A DNA stretch of 64,000 nt from Bacteroides faecis MAJ27 (GCF_900106755.1 NZ_FNNN01000015.1:1-64000); one strand, 5' to 3'; shown: positions 36,093 to 44,770, counted from the stretch's first letter. The notes: generated from the sequence alone by a model not told the origin. Translations and numbers: made by a program.

Positions 36093-37382
36093 TTAGAAAG
36101 AATATTGTACCAGCATATTCAATCGGTTTGCATGACGGGTGGAAGAACTGAAGTCTGTGCGCCAGCCTCTCAAATATTCAACACCCACTTGCATATTACT
36201 AGTTACATTCCAAAAGGCATTTGCAACAAAGTACTGACCTTTCCGATAAGCTTCCGGGTTAGCACTCGGATAGTTGTTTTCAGAGTAAAGTCTGGACAGG
36301 CTATATGTTCCGGATACAAAGACATTCGGGCAAATATTATACTGTAAGCCCGCATACCATCCCAGCATCGGGAGGACCTGCATCTTTCCTTCATTGTCTG
36401 GGTCGGGAACAATGTCTACATTCAGATTACTTAAATCATTCAGATAAGAACCGATTCCCTTTCCATAATTAAGCTGTCCGAACACTTGCCACTTCTTGGT
36501 GACATTAAATGTAGTAGAGGCTTGCAGACCAAATCCTGTAGTAGAAAATGCCTTATCGTGTACGTTGCTTGAATAAGTCATGCTGCGTACGATTGCTCCC
36601 AGTTTAATGTGGCTGTTACTATTCCAGTTATATTGTGCAGAAGCTGCAAAATCCGGCATTCGCTGAGTGCTGATAGATACATCACTATTTGTGGTACCAT
36701 CTACTGAAGGCATTTCCATAGCAACGCCGAATTTCCAGTTCTTCAGTTTATCGCACATGTAACTCAGCTGAGTAGTACGATAGAAGGCGGAACCGTTGGG
36801 GCCGGCGAAGTCGATAGTAGCCGGCAGAGCCGAAAGGTCCATGAATGAACCGTAGCTGTATCCGATGGTGAAACCTAAAAATTGCGCATACGCATTCTGT
36901 AGTTCAAAAGTCTTCCCGTCGCCACGGAAGTTACCGGCGGTATAAACTACAAAGTCTCCCAGATGTTTAGTTCGGCCTACCAATTTAAGGAATAGGGTAG
37001 AAGTGGTGATGTCCATCTGAAATTGATTCTTGGCAAAATTGCCACTACCACGTTGTGGAATCAATGCCGGATAGAAATCTACATCGTCTACAATGCCACC
37101 GAAGTCATATTCTGCCGTAGCACGTACATAGCCTCCGATACCCAGGGCGAATTTCCCTTTCTGGTCAGTCAGCAAGAAGCGGGGGGCATTCGGATCATGG
37201 AAACGCATTTGCGAACGGTCGTTCATAATCCGGATGATTTCATCACCGGCTTTGTCCCGTGAGACAAACATGATGGAATTTGGTTCCTCATCTTCGATGA
37301 CTACTTTCTTTTGTGCATGGGCACAAACGGGGAAAATTCCAATCCCCAGTAGCATAGCTACCATTTTAAAGCTTGTTTTCAT
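36093..37382 (-). CDS. DcaP-like trimeric outer membrane porin
   Basis: 429 residues with signal peptide (1-23). The protein has the DcaP pattern: an N-terminal periplasmic part, IGGYVRATAEYDFGG at the barrel start, TTSTLFLKLVGRTKHLGDF, and a C-terminal Phe (MLVQYSF). DcaP porins pass negatively charged small molecules such as dicarboxylates. The promoter region is shared with the divergent sigma-factor gene. Confidence 0.85.
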   Translation of the reverse strand: MKTSFKMVAMLLGIGIFPVCAHAQKKVVIEDEEPNSIMFVSRDKAGDEIIRIMNDRSQMRFHDPNAPRFLLTDQKGKFALGIGGYVRATAEYDFGGIVDDVDFYPALIPQRGSGNFAKNQFQMDITTSTLFLKLVGRTKHLGDFVVYTAGNFRGDGKTFELQNAYAQFLGFTIGYSYGSFMDLSALPATIDFAGPNGSAFYRTTQLSYMCDKLKNWKFGVAMEMPSVDGTTNSDVSISTQRMPDFAASAQYNWNSNSHIKLGAIVRSMTYSSNVHDKAFSTTGFGLQASTTFNVTKKWQVFGQLNYGKGIGSYLNDLSNLNVDIVPDPDNEGKMQVLPMLGWYAGLQYNICPNVFVSGTYSLSRLYSENNYPSANPEAYRKGQYFVANAFWNVTSNMQVGVEYLRGWRTDFSSSTRHANRLNMLVQYSF

Positions 37383-37545
37383 TATCAGTTAAGTTTTAGG
37401 TGAATGCCCAATGAACAACTAAAAAAAGAAATGGTTGAGGGGGGCTAAGGAAAAATTGCCAAACTTATCGGAAGAATTGCTATTTATAATCGTTCTAAAA
37501 AAGCAGATCTTTGTACCGTACTAATTAGATAAATAAAATACGAGA

Positions 37546-38049
37546 ATGGAAAAAGTAGATTTTACTCAAGGAATATTGGCGATGGAGTCAGACCTGCATC
37601 GTTTCGCATATAAGTTGACTTCAGACCGTGAATCAGCCAACGATTTAGTTCAGGATTGTGTATTGCAGGCATTAGATAATCATGAGAAGTTTACGCATGC
37701 CAAGAATCTGAAAGGATGGATGTTTACCATCATGCGCAATATTTTTGTCAACAACTACCGTCGCACTGTTCGTGAGATGAATCTCATTGATGATACCTAC
37801 TCTATCAATCAGCAGAGTATGATAGAAGATGAAGATGGCGACCGTTTTGAGTTTGCTTATGATATGAAGCAGTTGTATCGAGTGATACATTCCATCCCCG
37901 AAGATATGAAAGTACCTTTCCAGATGTTTGTCGCTGGATTTAAATATAGGGAAATTGCCGAAAAATTAGGATTGCCGATGGGGACAGTAAAGAGCCGTTT
38001 GTTCTTTATCCGTAAGCGTCTGAAAGAAGAACTGAAAGACTTCTCCTGA
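37546..38049 (+). CDS. ECF-like RNA polymerase sigma factor
   Basis: 167 residues. Region 2 (ESDLHRFAYKLTSDRESAND, then LVQDCVLQAL and GWMFTIMRNIFVNNYRR) and region 4 (YREIAEKLGLPMGTVKSRLF) are present, with no regions 1 or 3. No anti-sigma gene is adjacent; a DcaP porin lies divergent and the DUF2141/receptor operon follows after a terminator. Targets cannot be told. A near-consensus GATCTTTG lies upstream. Confidence 0.92.
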   Translation: MEKVDFTQGILAMESDLHRFAYKLTSDRESANDLVQDCVLQALDNHEKFTHAKNLKGWMFTIMRNIFVNNYRRTVREMNLIDDTYSINQQSMIEDEDGDRFEFAYDMKQLYRVIHSIPEDMKVPFQMFVAGFKYREIAEKLGLPMGTVKSRLFFIRKRLKEELKDFS

Positions 38050-38090
38050 TGCACTTTCTAATTGAGTGATGTGTTTTAAGGTCAAAGTAG

Positions 38091-38128
38091 AGCCTTCCTG
38101 TCAAACTACGACGAATGACAGGAAGGCT
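38091..38128 (+). terminator. Sigma-factor gene terminator
   Basis: AGCCTTCCTGTCA pairs perfectly with TGACAGGAAGGCT (13 bp) and is followed by a T-tract. Confidence 0.85.
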
Positions 38129-38156
38129 TGTTTTTTTGAAATATTCTTCCGAAATA

Positions 38157-38188
38157 TTTGGTTTATAAAATAAACCTATTTATATTTG
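38157..38188 (+). promoter_or_regulatory. Promoter with palindromic operator in the spacer (receptor operon)
   Basis: -33 TTTG (38157-38160) and -7 TATATTTG (38181-38188) are 20 bases apart. The spacer begins with the palindrome GTTTATAAAATAAAC (38161-38175; arms GTTTAT/ATAAAC). A bound protein would block polymerase. The same layout occurs at 40862-40893 before the regulator operon. Confidence 0.75.
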
Positions 38189-38238
38189 CATCGAGTAAGA
38201 GAGATGCGCAGCTCCTTACTTTTTTTAATCCATATATG

Positions 38239-38253
38239 GTTTATAAAATAAAC
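38239..38253 (+). promoter_or_regulatory. Second copy of the operator palindrome, in the leader
   Basis: An exact copy of GTTTATAAAATAAAC lies about 45 bases after the expected transcription start and 43 bases before the ATG at 38296. Two identical sites 78 bases apart could allow looping or cooperative binding. Confidence 0.65.
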
Positions 38254-38295
38254 TAATTTAATAACATCAACTAATTGATCGGGAGGAAGAAAAAG

Positions 38296-38670
38296 ATGAA
38301 ACGCTTGTTACTCATTGCTTTAGGGATTATTTGTTACCACGTTGTTACTTTTGCACAAGAAGTAAAAGTAGAAGTTCGGGGTATTCGTAGCGCAAAAGGT
38401 GCCATTATGGTCATGGCTCAACAGGATTCGGAATCAAAGCCGGTATATGCGATGGCAACTGCTGTTAAAGATACAGTGACTGTTGTTTTGAAAGATGTGC
38501 CGTGGGAAAAGTTTTTGATCTCTCTTTTTCATGATGAGAACGGAAACTGGGAACTCGATAAGAATGAGCAGGGGATACCGGTAGAAGGATATGCCAGAGA
38601 AAAATGCAAGAAAGAGCTGGAAGCTTCGGCCACCGTTAAGGTGAAAATGTATTATCCGGTAAATGACTGA
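38296..38670 (+). CDS. Exported DUF2141 protein
   Basis: 124 residues with signal peptide (about 1-20, ending FAQ). The DUF2141 core (VKVEVRGIRSAKGAIMVMAQ; ISLFHDENGNWELDKNEQGI) is complete. The DENGNWELD loop looks like a Ca2+-binding turn. Function unknown. The ATG at 38296 has a purine-rich ribosome site (GGGAGG) and is preferred to the TTG at 38275. The stop overlaps the next gene by eight bases. Confidence 0.88.
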   Translation: MKRLLLIALGIICYHVVTFAQEVKVEVRGIRSAKGAIMVMAQQDSESKPVYAMATAVKDTVTVVLKDVPWEKFLISLFHDENGNWELDKNEQGIPVEGYAREKCKKELEASATVKVKMYYPVND

Positions 38671-40852
38671 CAGCATGAGACGCCTGATATTTTCGATACT
38701 GACCGGCTTTGCCGGAATTGCTGCTTGGGGACAGACTCCAGTGGCTGCTCATCCAACGGCTGCCAATGATACTTTGACAGAAGATTCCATTTATGCGTTG
38801 CAGGAAGTAGTAGTACGTACAAGTCCCGTGAAGCGGAAGGCGGACCGCTTTATCCTGTCCGTTCCTCCTGCACAGAACAAAGACGGAGTGGAACTCCTTC
38901 AGCAAGCACCCGGAGTATGGTTGTCCGACGAGCGGATTTCCATTAATGGTTCTTCCGGCACGAAGGTGTATGTAGATAATCGGGAGATAAAACTTACCGG
39001 AGAAATGCTGATAGGCTATCTCCGTTCTTTGAAGTCGGACGATATTGCCCGTGTTGAAGTGCTTCCGATGGCGGGAGCCGATAAGGATGCCGATGCTCAG
39101 GGAGGTGCTATACATATTATAATGAGACGTCATACAGATAAAGGATTTCAGGGAAATCTTTCAATGAATGCTTCTTTTGCTTCTTCCTTGCAATCTTATC
39201 AGCCTAGTGGAAGCTTGAATTATCACAGTGGGAAGTGGGATACGTATGGATTTGCTTCCGGCACGTTGATTCCGCAGAATAAAGGAGATTTATACGTTAC
39301 TCGTGATTATGCAGCGGGAGACAAAGGTTTTTCCAGTCTGACCCGTATGAAGCAGCCTTCCCGTTACGGGACGATTCGGATGGGAACAGTCTATACGATG
39401 GATTCTTCCAATAGTTTGGGAGTAGAACTGGAGTATGTTCGTCGCGGATATATCTGGCCGTCTCAGAGTTACTCTACTCTGTCTGTCGGACCGCTGGGGA
39501 TGGAAAGTCAGGGTGTGTATCGTCAGAAAGAGACTTATAATATGTATACGGCTACTGCCAACTACATACATAAACTGGATAAGGACGGTTCTGTGCTGAA
39601 ACTTGTCACCGATTATATTTCTAAGGATCTGCATGGCAGAAATCAATATCAGATTTTTCAGGAGATAGGTACTTTAAATAAAGATACCGTTTATCGCTCC
39701 CGCTCTAATGCCACTTATCAGATTGCGACTGCCGATCTGTCGTGGAAACAACAACTGCATAAGAAATCGTTTTTTCAGGTAGGAATGAAATATACCTATA
39801 CGGGAATGAAGGATGATGCCTGTTACGAAGGGCTGGAACCTGACGAAAGTTGGAAACCCAATGCTGCTTATGGATATGAGCTCGATTACCATGAGAATAT
39901 CGGTGCTTTGTACGGCACTTATTCTTTGGATATGAAAAGAGGAGCTGTCCATATTGGGCTTCGGGGAGAATATATGCAGACCTCCAATGAAACGGAACGT
40001 CAGACGAGAAGATACTGGGACTGGTTTCCGCATATCGACGGAAGTTTCTATTTTGATGAAATCCATAAGTGGATGCTTATTGGGCAATATGGGCGATATA
40101 TAGAGCGTCCGACTTTCTCGGCTCTCAATCCGAACCGGATTCAGACTTCCGAATACAGTTATCTGGTCGGTAACCCGATGTTGCGCCCTACCTATATTAA
40201 TAAGTTTAGTATCACACTGGTCTATAACTTCCGGTATACGTTGACTATTGGCGGTAATTTACATCATGACCTGATTCGTCAGTTTGGTAAAGAAGATGCG
40301 GAAAATTCGGATATATCGTACGTTATCAACGAGAATCACAATCGTGAGAACCATTGGTTCGTAGCTGTTACTGCTCCCTGGCAGCCGCTCAACTGGCTGA
40401 ATCTGAATGCCAGCTTTATTGGAGTAAGACAAGATATCCGCATGTATCGGGAGGGCGATTACTTTGGGCACTTCCTTTATTTTGCCAATGCCAATGCTAC
40501 AGTCCTTTTACCGTCGGACTATTCGTTGGAAGCACAATATAACGGAGTTAGCCAGTTGTATTCCGGCAATAGCGGGATCGATCCTCGTCATACATTCAAC
40601 CTGCATCTGCGCAAGAAATGGAAAGACGGGCGTTACGTAGCCACTTTGGGAGTAGACAATATCTTCAACCGATATAATTCTTATTTCAGCAATGTACCGA
40701 GTTATTCATCGCAGAACCGTTTTGAGCTGGCTTCGAGCGGAAGGCTGATGAAACTCACATTCACCTGGAATTTCAATCATGGAAAGAAATCGGGTGCAGT
40801 GACTGTAGAAAAGAAATCGGCAAGCGAAAGAAGCCGTATCGAAGGAAAATAA
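38663..40852 (+). CDS. TonB-receptor-like outer membrane beta-barrel protein
   Basis: 729 residues with signal peptide. A plug-like domain (about 50-150: LQEVVVRTSPVKRKADRFIL, then ELLQQAPGVW, ISINGSSGTKVYVDNREI and IARVEVLPMAGADKDA) leads into a barrel of the OMP_b-brl_3 type. There is no N-terminal carboxypeptidase-like domain. The usual plug end GxGGxI is GGAIHI. Likely an importer or surface receptor; with DUF2141 it forms one operon under the palindrome-controlled promoter. The ligand is unknown; iron or another metal is a possibility only. Confidence 0.85.
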   Translation: MTDSMRRLIFSILTGFAGIAAWGQTPVAAHPTAANDTLTEDSIYALQEVVVRTSPVKRKADRFILSVPPAQNKDGVELLQQAPGVWLSDERISINGSSGTKVYVDNREIKLTGEMLIGYLRSLKSDDIARVEVLPMAGADKDADAQGGAIHIIMRRHTDKGFQGNLSMNASFASSLQSYQPSGSLNYHSGKWDTYGFASGTLIPQNKGDLYVTRDYAAGDKGFSSLTRMKQPSRYGTIRMGTVYTMDSSNSLGVELEYVRRGYIWPSQSYSTLSVGPLGMESQGVYRQKETYNMYTATANYIHKLDKDGSVLKLVTDYISKDLHGRNQYQIFQEIGTLNKDTVYRSRSNATYQIATADLSWKQQLHKKSFFQVGMKYTYTGMKDDACYEGLEPDESWKPNAAYGYELDYHENIGALYGTYSLDMKRGAVHIGLRGEYMQTSNETERQTRRYWDWFPHIDGSFYFDEIHKWMLIGQYGRYIERPTFSALNPNRIQTSEYSYLVGNPMLRPTYINKFSITLVYNFRYTLTIGGNLHHDLIRQFGKEDAENSDISYVINENHNRENHWFVAVTAPWQPLNWLNLNASFIGVRQDIRMYREGDYFGHFLYFANANATVLLPSDYSLEAQYNGVSQLYSGNSGIDPRHTFNLHLRKKWKDGRYVATLGVDNIFNRYNSYFSNVPSYSSQNRFELASSGRLMKLTFTWNFNHGKKSGAVTVEKKSASERSRIEGK

Positions 40853-40861
40853 ACAGGTATT

Positions 40862-40893
40862 TTTGGTTTATTACGTAAACAATATTATTTTTG
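40862..40893 (+). promoter_or_regulatory. Promoter with palindromic operator in the spacer (regulator operon)
   Basis: -33 TTTG (40862-40865) and -7 TATTTTTG (40886-40893), 20 bases apart. The spacer starts with GTTTATTACGTAAAC (40866-40880), the same family of palindrome as at 38161-38175, at the same offset from the -33 box. This points to one regulator acting on both operons. Confidence 0.72.
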
Positions 40894-40911
40894 AAACAAA
40901 ATTGATAGAAC

Positions 40912-41502
40912 ATGGAAGACAAGAGAATTTCCGAGAAAGAGAGTTTGGAACTGATTGCCCGTATGATTCGGGAGACACAGGACAATGCAGCCCGTTATGC
41001 AGCCTATCCGTTGTTGATATGGGGGTATACTACTGTTATCGTATCGCTTGTGGTGTGGTATTTTTATTTGCAGACGGGAATGTGGCAGATCAATTATCTC
41101 TGGTTTGCTTTGCCTGCTATTGCCGGACCGCTGACAATCTTCTTTAATAGGAAGGACAAGAATAAAGGAGCGAAGAATTATATAGACCGGGTGACCGCCC
41201 AGATATGGACTGTGTTTGGAGTAGTGGGTTTCTGCCTGTCCTGCATGGCATTTGTTGTCCGTATTGATATTCTGTTTGTCGTTTCCTTACTGATGGGGAT
41301 GGGAGCTACTCTCACTGGTTTGGTATGTAAGTACAAGCCACTTAGCATAGCAGGAATCATTGGTATCGCCCTTTCTTTTTCCATGCTTTTTATTCATGGA
41401 AGCGGAGTATATCTGGTGTTTGCCGCTATCTTTATAGTGATGATGATAATCCCGGGGCATATAATGAATAAACAGATGAAGAAACAATGTTTAAAGAACT
41501 GA
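40912..41502 (+). CDS. Hypothetical polytopic membrane protein paired with a winged-helix regulator
   Basis: 196 residues. A cytoplasmic acidic/basic start (MEDKRISEKESLELIARMIR) is followed by about five membrane segments and a basic tail (HIMNKQMKKQCLKN). I recognise no family function. Its stop lies inside the regulator gene (16-base overlap), so the two are translated together. Such pairs are common in Bacteroidetes, and the membrane protein may sense a signal or bind the regulator; this is inference. Confidence 0.75.
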   Translation: MEDKRISEKESLELIARMIRETQDNAARYAAYPLLIWGYTTVIVSLVVWYFYLQTGMWQINYLWFALPAIAGPLTIFFNRKDKNKGAKNYIDRVTAQIWTVFGVVGFCLSCMAFVVRIDILFVVSLLMGMGATLTGLVCKYKPLSIAGIIGIALSFSMLFIHGSGVYLVFAAIFIVMMIIPGHIMNKQMKKQCLKN

Positions 41503-41774
41503 ATCCAATATTGCACTCACAGCTTCGTCTAGCTATTATGTCTATTCTTCTCACGGTTGAGGAGGCGGAATTTGTCTATCTGAAAGAGAAAACTCAGTCG
41601 ACAGCCGGTAACCTGAGTGTACAGTTGGATAAGCTAAGCGAAGCGGGGTATATCGAAGTCGAGAAAAGTTTTGTGGGCAAAAGGCCGCGAACCGCTTGCC
41701 GGATCACTAAGGACGGGCGGAAAGCGATGGAGGAGTATGTGGAGACGCTGAAAGAGTATCTTTCGGGGCTATAA
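41487..41774 (+). CDS. Small winged-helix transcriptional regulator (HTH_34/MarR-like)
   Basis: 95 residues, nearly all a winged helix: helix pair SQLRLAIMSILLTVEEAEFV, recognition region STAGNLSVQLDKLSEAGYIE, and wing KSFVGKRPRTACRITKDGRK, then a C-terminal dimer helix. This fits PF13601-type regulators, which bind palindromes as dimers. It is the last gene of the operon with the spacer palindrome, so it is the natural candidate for binding GTTTAT-N3-ATAAAC and repressing both promoters. Confidence 0.88.
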   Translation: MFKELNPILHSQLRLAIMSILLTVEEAEFVYLKEKTQSTAGNLSVQLDKLSEAGYIEVEKSFVGKRPRTACRITKDGRKAMEEYVETLKEYLSGL

Positions 41775-41885
41775 AAGATAGTAAGCCTATACTTTAGCTA
41801 CGTTTCTTTTTGCCTTTTCACTTTTTTCCTCTACCTTTGCACCCCGAAAGAATAAAGAAAAGACGTATGATACCGTGAATAGCGG

Positions 41886-41920
41886 TCGTGTATTCTAGAA
41901 CACCACGTAAAAAACAGGAG
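41886..41920 (+). ncRNA. Possible preQ1-I riboswitch before the queuosine cluster
   Basis: The leader just before the YhhQ-type transporter has a short stem CGTG/CACG (41887-41890 with 41903-41906), a loop holding TTCTAG and ending ACAC, and an A6 run followed by CAGGAG, which is also the ribosome binding site. The order stem, loop UUCUAG...ACAC, stem, A-tract is like preQ1-I. The pseudoknot partner (usually CUAR) is weak here: CAGGAG pairs with UUCUAG only with G.U pairs and a mismatch. Placement over the Shine-Dalgarno would suit translational control. Confidence 0.4.
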
Positions 41921-41922
41921 TT

Positions 41923-42603
41923 ATGAAAGAAAAAGTATCAGTACCTTTTATGTTGCTGGGCATTCTTTTTAATGTATGCCTCATTGCAGCCAATCTTCTC
42001 GAGACGAAAGTCATCCAGATCGGTAGTTTGACCGTGACAGCCGGATTATTGGTTTTTCCTATTTCCTATATTATCAACGATTGTATCGCCGAAGTCTGGG
42101 GATTCAAGAAAGCGCGCCTTATTATATGGAGCGGTTTTGCCATGAACTTCTTTGTGGTAGGACTTGGTTTGATAGCCGTTGCGATACCTGCCGCTCCTTT
42201 TTGGGAAGGTGAAGAGCATTTCGATTTTGTATTCGGCATGGCTCCCCGCATCGTGGCAGCCAGTTTGATGGCTTTCCTTGTCGGTTCATTCCTCAATGCA
42301 TATGTGATGAGCAAGATGAAGATAGCCAGTCAGGGCCGGAACTTTTCTGCCCGCGCTATTTTGTCGACGCTTGTCGGCGAGACTGCTGACTCACTGATCT
42401 TCTTCCCGGTAGCTTTCGGAGGCATCATTGCCTGGAAAGAACTACTAATCATGATGGGACTTCAGATAGTTCTGAAATCTATGTACGAAGTTATCATTCT
42501 TCCGGTGACGATCCGTGTGGTAAAAGTCATCAAGAAGATAGACGGCAGCGACGTATATGATACCGACATTTCTTATAACGTGCTGAAAGTAAAAGATATC
42601 TAA
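41923..42603 (+). CDS. Queuosine precursor transporter, YhhQ family
   Basis: 226 residues with about six membrane segments. The YhhQ (COG1738) signatures are present: TAGLLVFPISYIINDCIAEV and FLVGSFLNAYVMSKMK. These proteins import preQ0/preQ1 or queuine for tRNA Q34. Its place before queC and queF supports the role. Confidence 0.93.
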   Translation: MKEKVSVPFMLLGILFNVCLIAANLLETKVIQIGSLTVTAGLLVFPISYIINDCIAEVWGFKKARLIIWSGFAMNFFVVGLGLIAVAIPAAPFWEGEEHFDFVFGMAPRIVAASLMAFLVGSFLNAYVMSKMKIASQGRNFSARAILSTLVGETADSLIFFPVAFGGIIAWKELLIMMGLQIVLKSMYEVIILPVTIRVVKVIKKIDGSDVYDTDISYNVLKVKDI

Positions 42604-42656
42604 TATAACAACTTCTTCAAGCCTGTTTCGAAGGCTGAGAGTATAAAGAGTATTTT

Positions 42657-43319
42657 ATGATGAACAGAGAGGCTGCATTGGTTGTGTTCAGTGGCGGACA
42701 AGATTCCACTACTTGCCTGTTTTGGGCGAAACGCAACTTTAAGAAAGTATATGCTTTGAGTTTCCTTTATGGTCAGAAGCATCAGAAGGAAGTGGAACTT
42801 GCCAGAGAAATAGCCCGAAAGGCGGAAGTAGAATTTGAGGTCATGGATGTGTCTTTCATTGGGACATTGGGGCATAATTCATTGACTGATACTGCCATGG
42901 TAATGGATCAGGAAAAACCGGCAGGTAGCGTACCCAACACATTTGTCCCGGGACGTAACCTGTTTTTTCTGAGTATTGCAGCAGTGTATGCCCGCGAACG
43001 TGGTATCAGCCATTTGGTCACGGGAGTTTCGCAGACCGACTTTAGCGGATATCCCGATTGCCGGGACGCATTTATCAAGTCTTTGAATGTGACGTTGAAT
43101 CTGGCAATGGATGAACAATTTGTGATCCATACCCCTCTGATGTGGATTGATAAAGCGGAAACATGGGCATTGGCAGATGAACTGGGAGTGCTGGATTTGA
43201 TTCGTAACGAGACTTTGACATGCTATAATGGCATTCAGGGGGATGGCTGCGGGCATTGTCCTGCCTGTACGTTACGCCGTGAGGGGCTGGAAAAGTATTT
43301 GAAAAATAAGAATCAATAA
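42657..43319 (+). CDS. queC: 7-cyano-7-deazaguanine synthase QueC
   Basis: 220 residues. QueC turns 7-carboxy-7-deazaguanine into preQ0 with ATP and ammonia. The PP-loop VVFSGGQDSTTCLFWA and the zinc-binding CNGIQGDGCGHCPACTLRR (four Cys) are intact. It follows the transporter by 53 bases. Confidence 0.97.
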   Translation: MMNREAALVVFSGGQDSTTCLFWAKRNFKKVYALSFLYGQKHQKEVELAREIARKAEVEFEVMDVSFIGTLGHNSLTDTAMVMDQEKPAGSVPNTFVPGRNLFFLSIAAVYARERGISHLVTGVSQTDFSGYPDCRDAFIKSLNVTLNLAMDEQFVIHTPLMWIDKAETWALADELGVLDLIRNETLTCYNGIQGDGCGHCPACTLRREGLEKYLKNKNQ

Positions 43320-43406
43320 TATCTCTACATAGAGACTAAAAACGTGTTTTTTTATTGTCACTTGTCACTTTTGAGGGTTAACTGATTGATTACGAATGAA
43401 TAATCG

Positions 43407-43440
43407 GTGATAATAGATGGTGATAATAGGGTGATAATAA
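43407..43440 (+). repeat. Three copies of GGTGATAATA
   Basis: Within 34 bases GGTGATAATA is repeated three times with spacers of four and one bases. It sits in the 580-base gap between queC and queF, upstream of the GAAAC/GTTTC array. A role in expression is possible but unproven. Confidence 0.45.
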
Positions 43441-43552
43441 CTAATGAATGCTTTTTTATTGTCACCTTCATTGTGACTGACAGATGCTTGCCATTGTATT
43501 ATTGGCGTTCATTTCATTTCAAGATGTACAAGGGTAAAGAGTCATTGCCGGT

Positions 43553-43695
43553 TGTTTCAAGAAGTTTCAAGCGGTTGAAACTTTGGTTCCATACGCTTGA
43601 AACTCTAGTTTCTATTACTTGAAACCATAGTTTCATACGCTAGAAACTTTTAGTTTCAAGGCTTTGAAACTAGAGTTTCATCCTAGTGAAACACT
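43553..43695. repeat. Dense GAAAC/GTTTC inverted-repeat array
   Basis: About 140 bases carry six GAAAC and six GTTTC pentamers in mixed order, several joined as GAAACTNTAGTTTC-type palindromes. The spacing is irregular and there is no constant repeat-spacer pattern. It lies in the queC-queF gap, which holds no gene. It may fold into several alternative hairpins, or be a binding platform. Confidence 0.6.
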
Positions 43696-43899
43696 TCATT
43701 CCTTTATAGGAAATGACTAAAAGCAACGGTCGTTTTGATAATAGGAGTACCGGATGGTGAAAGATCGGTGATAGATTGCAATAATCAATCTTTCATCACT
43801 GAACTATCGATGGATAAGCCGTTTCAGTGAACATGGTGACAGGTGAAAGATGTTTTGCGTTTTTTTCTGTGTGTAGAGAGTTTAAAACTACATTAAACA

Positions 43900-44355
43900 A
43901 TGGCTGAATTAAAAGACCAACTTTCCTTATTAGGAAGAAAAACGGAGTATAAACAAGACTATGCTCCTGAAGTATTGGAGGCTTTCGATAATAAGCATCC
44001 GGAAAATGATTACTGGGTACGTTTCAACTGTCCCGAATTTACGAGCCTGTGTCCCATAACCGGGCAACCGGACTTTGCAGAAATACGTATCAGCTATATC
44101 CCCGACATCAAAATGGTGGAAAGCAAGAGTTTGAAACTCTATCTGTTCAGCTTCCGTAGTCATGGTGCATTTCATGAAGACTGTGTGAACATCATCATGA
44201 AGGATCTGATAAAATTGATGAATCCCAAATATATCGAGGTTACGGGTATCTTTACTCCACGTGGCGGTATTTCGATTTATCCGTATGCCAATTATGGCCG
44301 TCCGGGAACGAAGTTCGAACAGATGGCGGAACATCGGCTGATGAATCGGGAGTGA
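43900..44355 (+). CDS. queF: NADPH-dependent preQ0 reductase QueF
   Basis: 151 residues, the short unimodular type. It reduces the nitrile of preQ0 to preQ1. The catalytic Cys is in TSLCPITGQPDFAEI, substrate residues in SKSLKLYLFSFRSHGAFHED, all normal. With queC and the transporter it completes a local queuosine set (queD and queE are not here). Confidence 0.97.
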   Translation: MAELKDQLSLLGRKTEYKQDYAPEVLEAFDNKHPENDYWVRFNCPEFTSLCPITGQPDFAEIRISYIPDIKMVESKSLKLYLFSFRSHGAFHEDCVNIIMKDLIKLMNPKYIEVTGIFTPRGGISIYPYANYGRPGTKFEQMAEHRLMNRE

Positions 44356-44368
44356 TACTTTACAGCCC

Positions 44369-44770
44369 TTATTTTTTTATCCAGTTTTCGATGTTAATAT
44401 TGGGGATGCGGGCGAGGTGCTTTACATTTTCTGTAACCATTATTAAATTACAAGTCACTGCGGTTGCTCCGATAAGTAAATCAAAGTCATCAATCAGTTT
44501 GCCTTGTTTCTTTAGTACAGCTTTGCAATCCCCATAACATTCTAATGCTTTTTGTATAGGTATTACTGTGAAATATTTCTCTATGGCTTTTACTCCTTTT
44601 ATCTTATGTTCTTTTTGTCCGCTATTTGAAGCACCAAAATATAATTCGGCTAGTGTGATGTCTGAGATAAAACAATTTTTGTTGCCTACAGCTTTTATGT
44701 GTTCAGCAACTCCGTATTGATTTTTGAGAAAATAAATACAGATATTAGTATCTAATAAATATTGCTTCAT
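44369..44770 (-). CDS. PIN-domain ribonuclease toxin (VapC-like)
   Basis: 133 residues. The acidic PIN residues are kept: Asp7 (LLDTN), Glu in TLAELYFG, Asp in IDDFDLLIGATA, and the late VTENVKHLARIPNI segment. VapC-type toxins cut specific tRNAs or rRNA. It follows its presumed antitoxin directly (stop then ATG), giving a bicistronic toxin-antitoxin module. Confidence 0.88.
   Translation of the reverse strand: MKQYLLDTNICIYFLKNQYGVAEHIKAVGNKNCFISDITLAELYFGASNSGQKEHKIKGVKAIEKYFTVIPIQKALECYGDCKAVLKKQGKLIDDFDLLIGATAVTCNLIMVTENVKHLARIPNINIENWIKK

Noticed and set aside
43553..43695. Possible CRISPR array in the GAAAC/GTTTC stretch
   Set aside because: The repeated unit is only about five bases, occurs in both orientations, and has irregular spacing; no cas genes are near.
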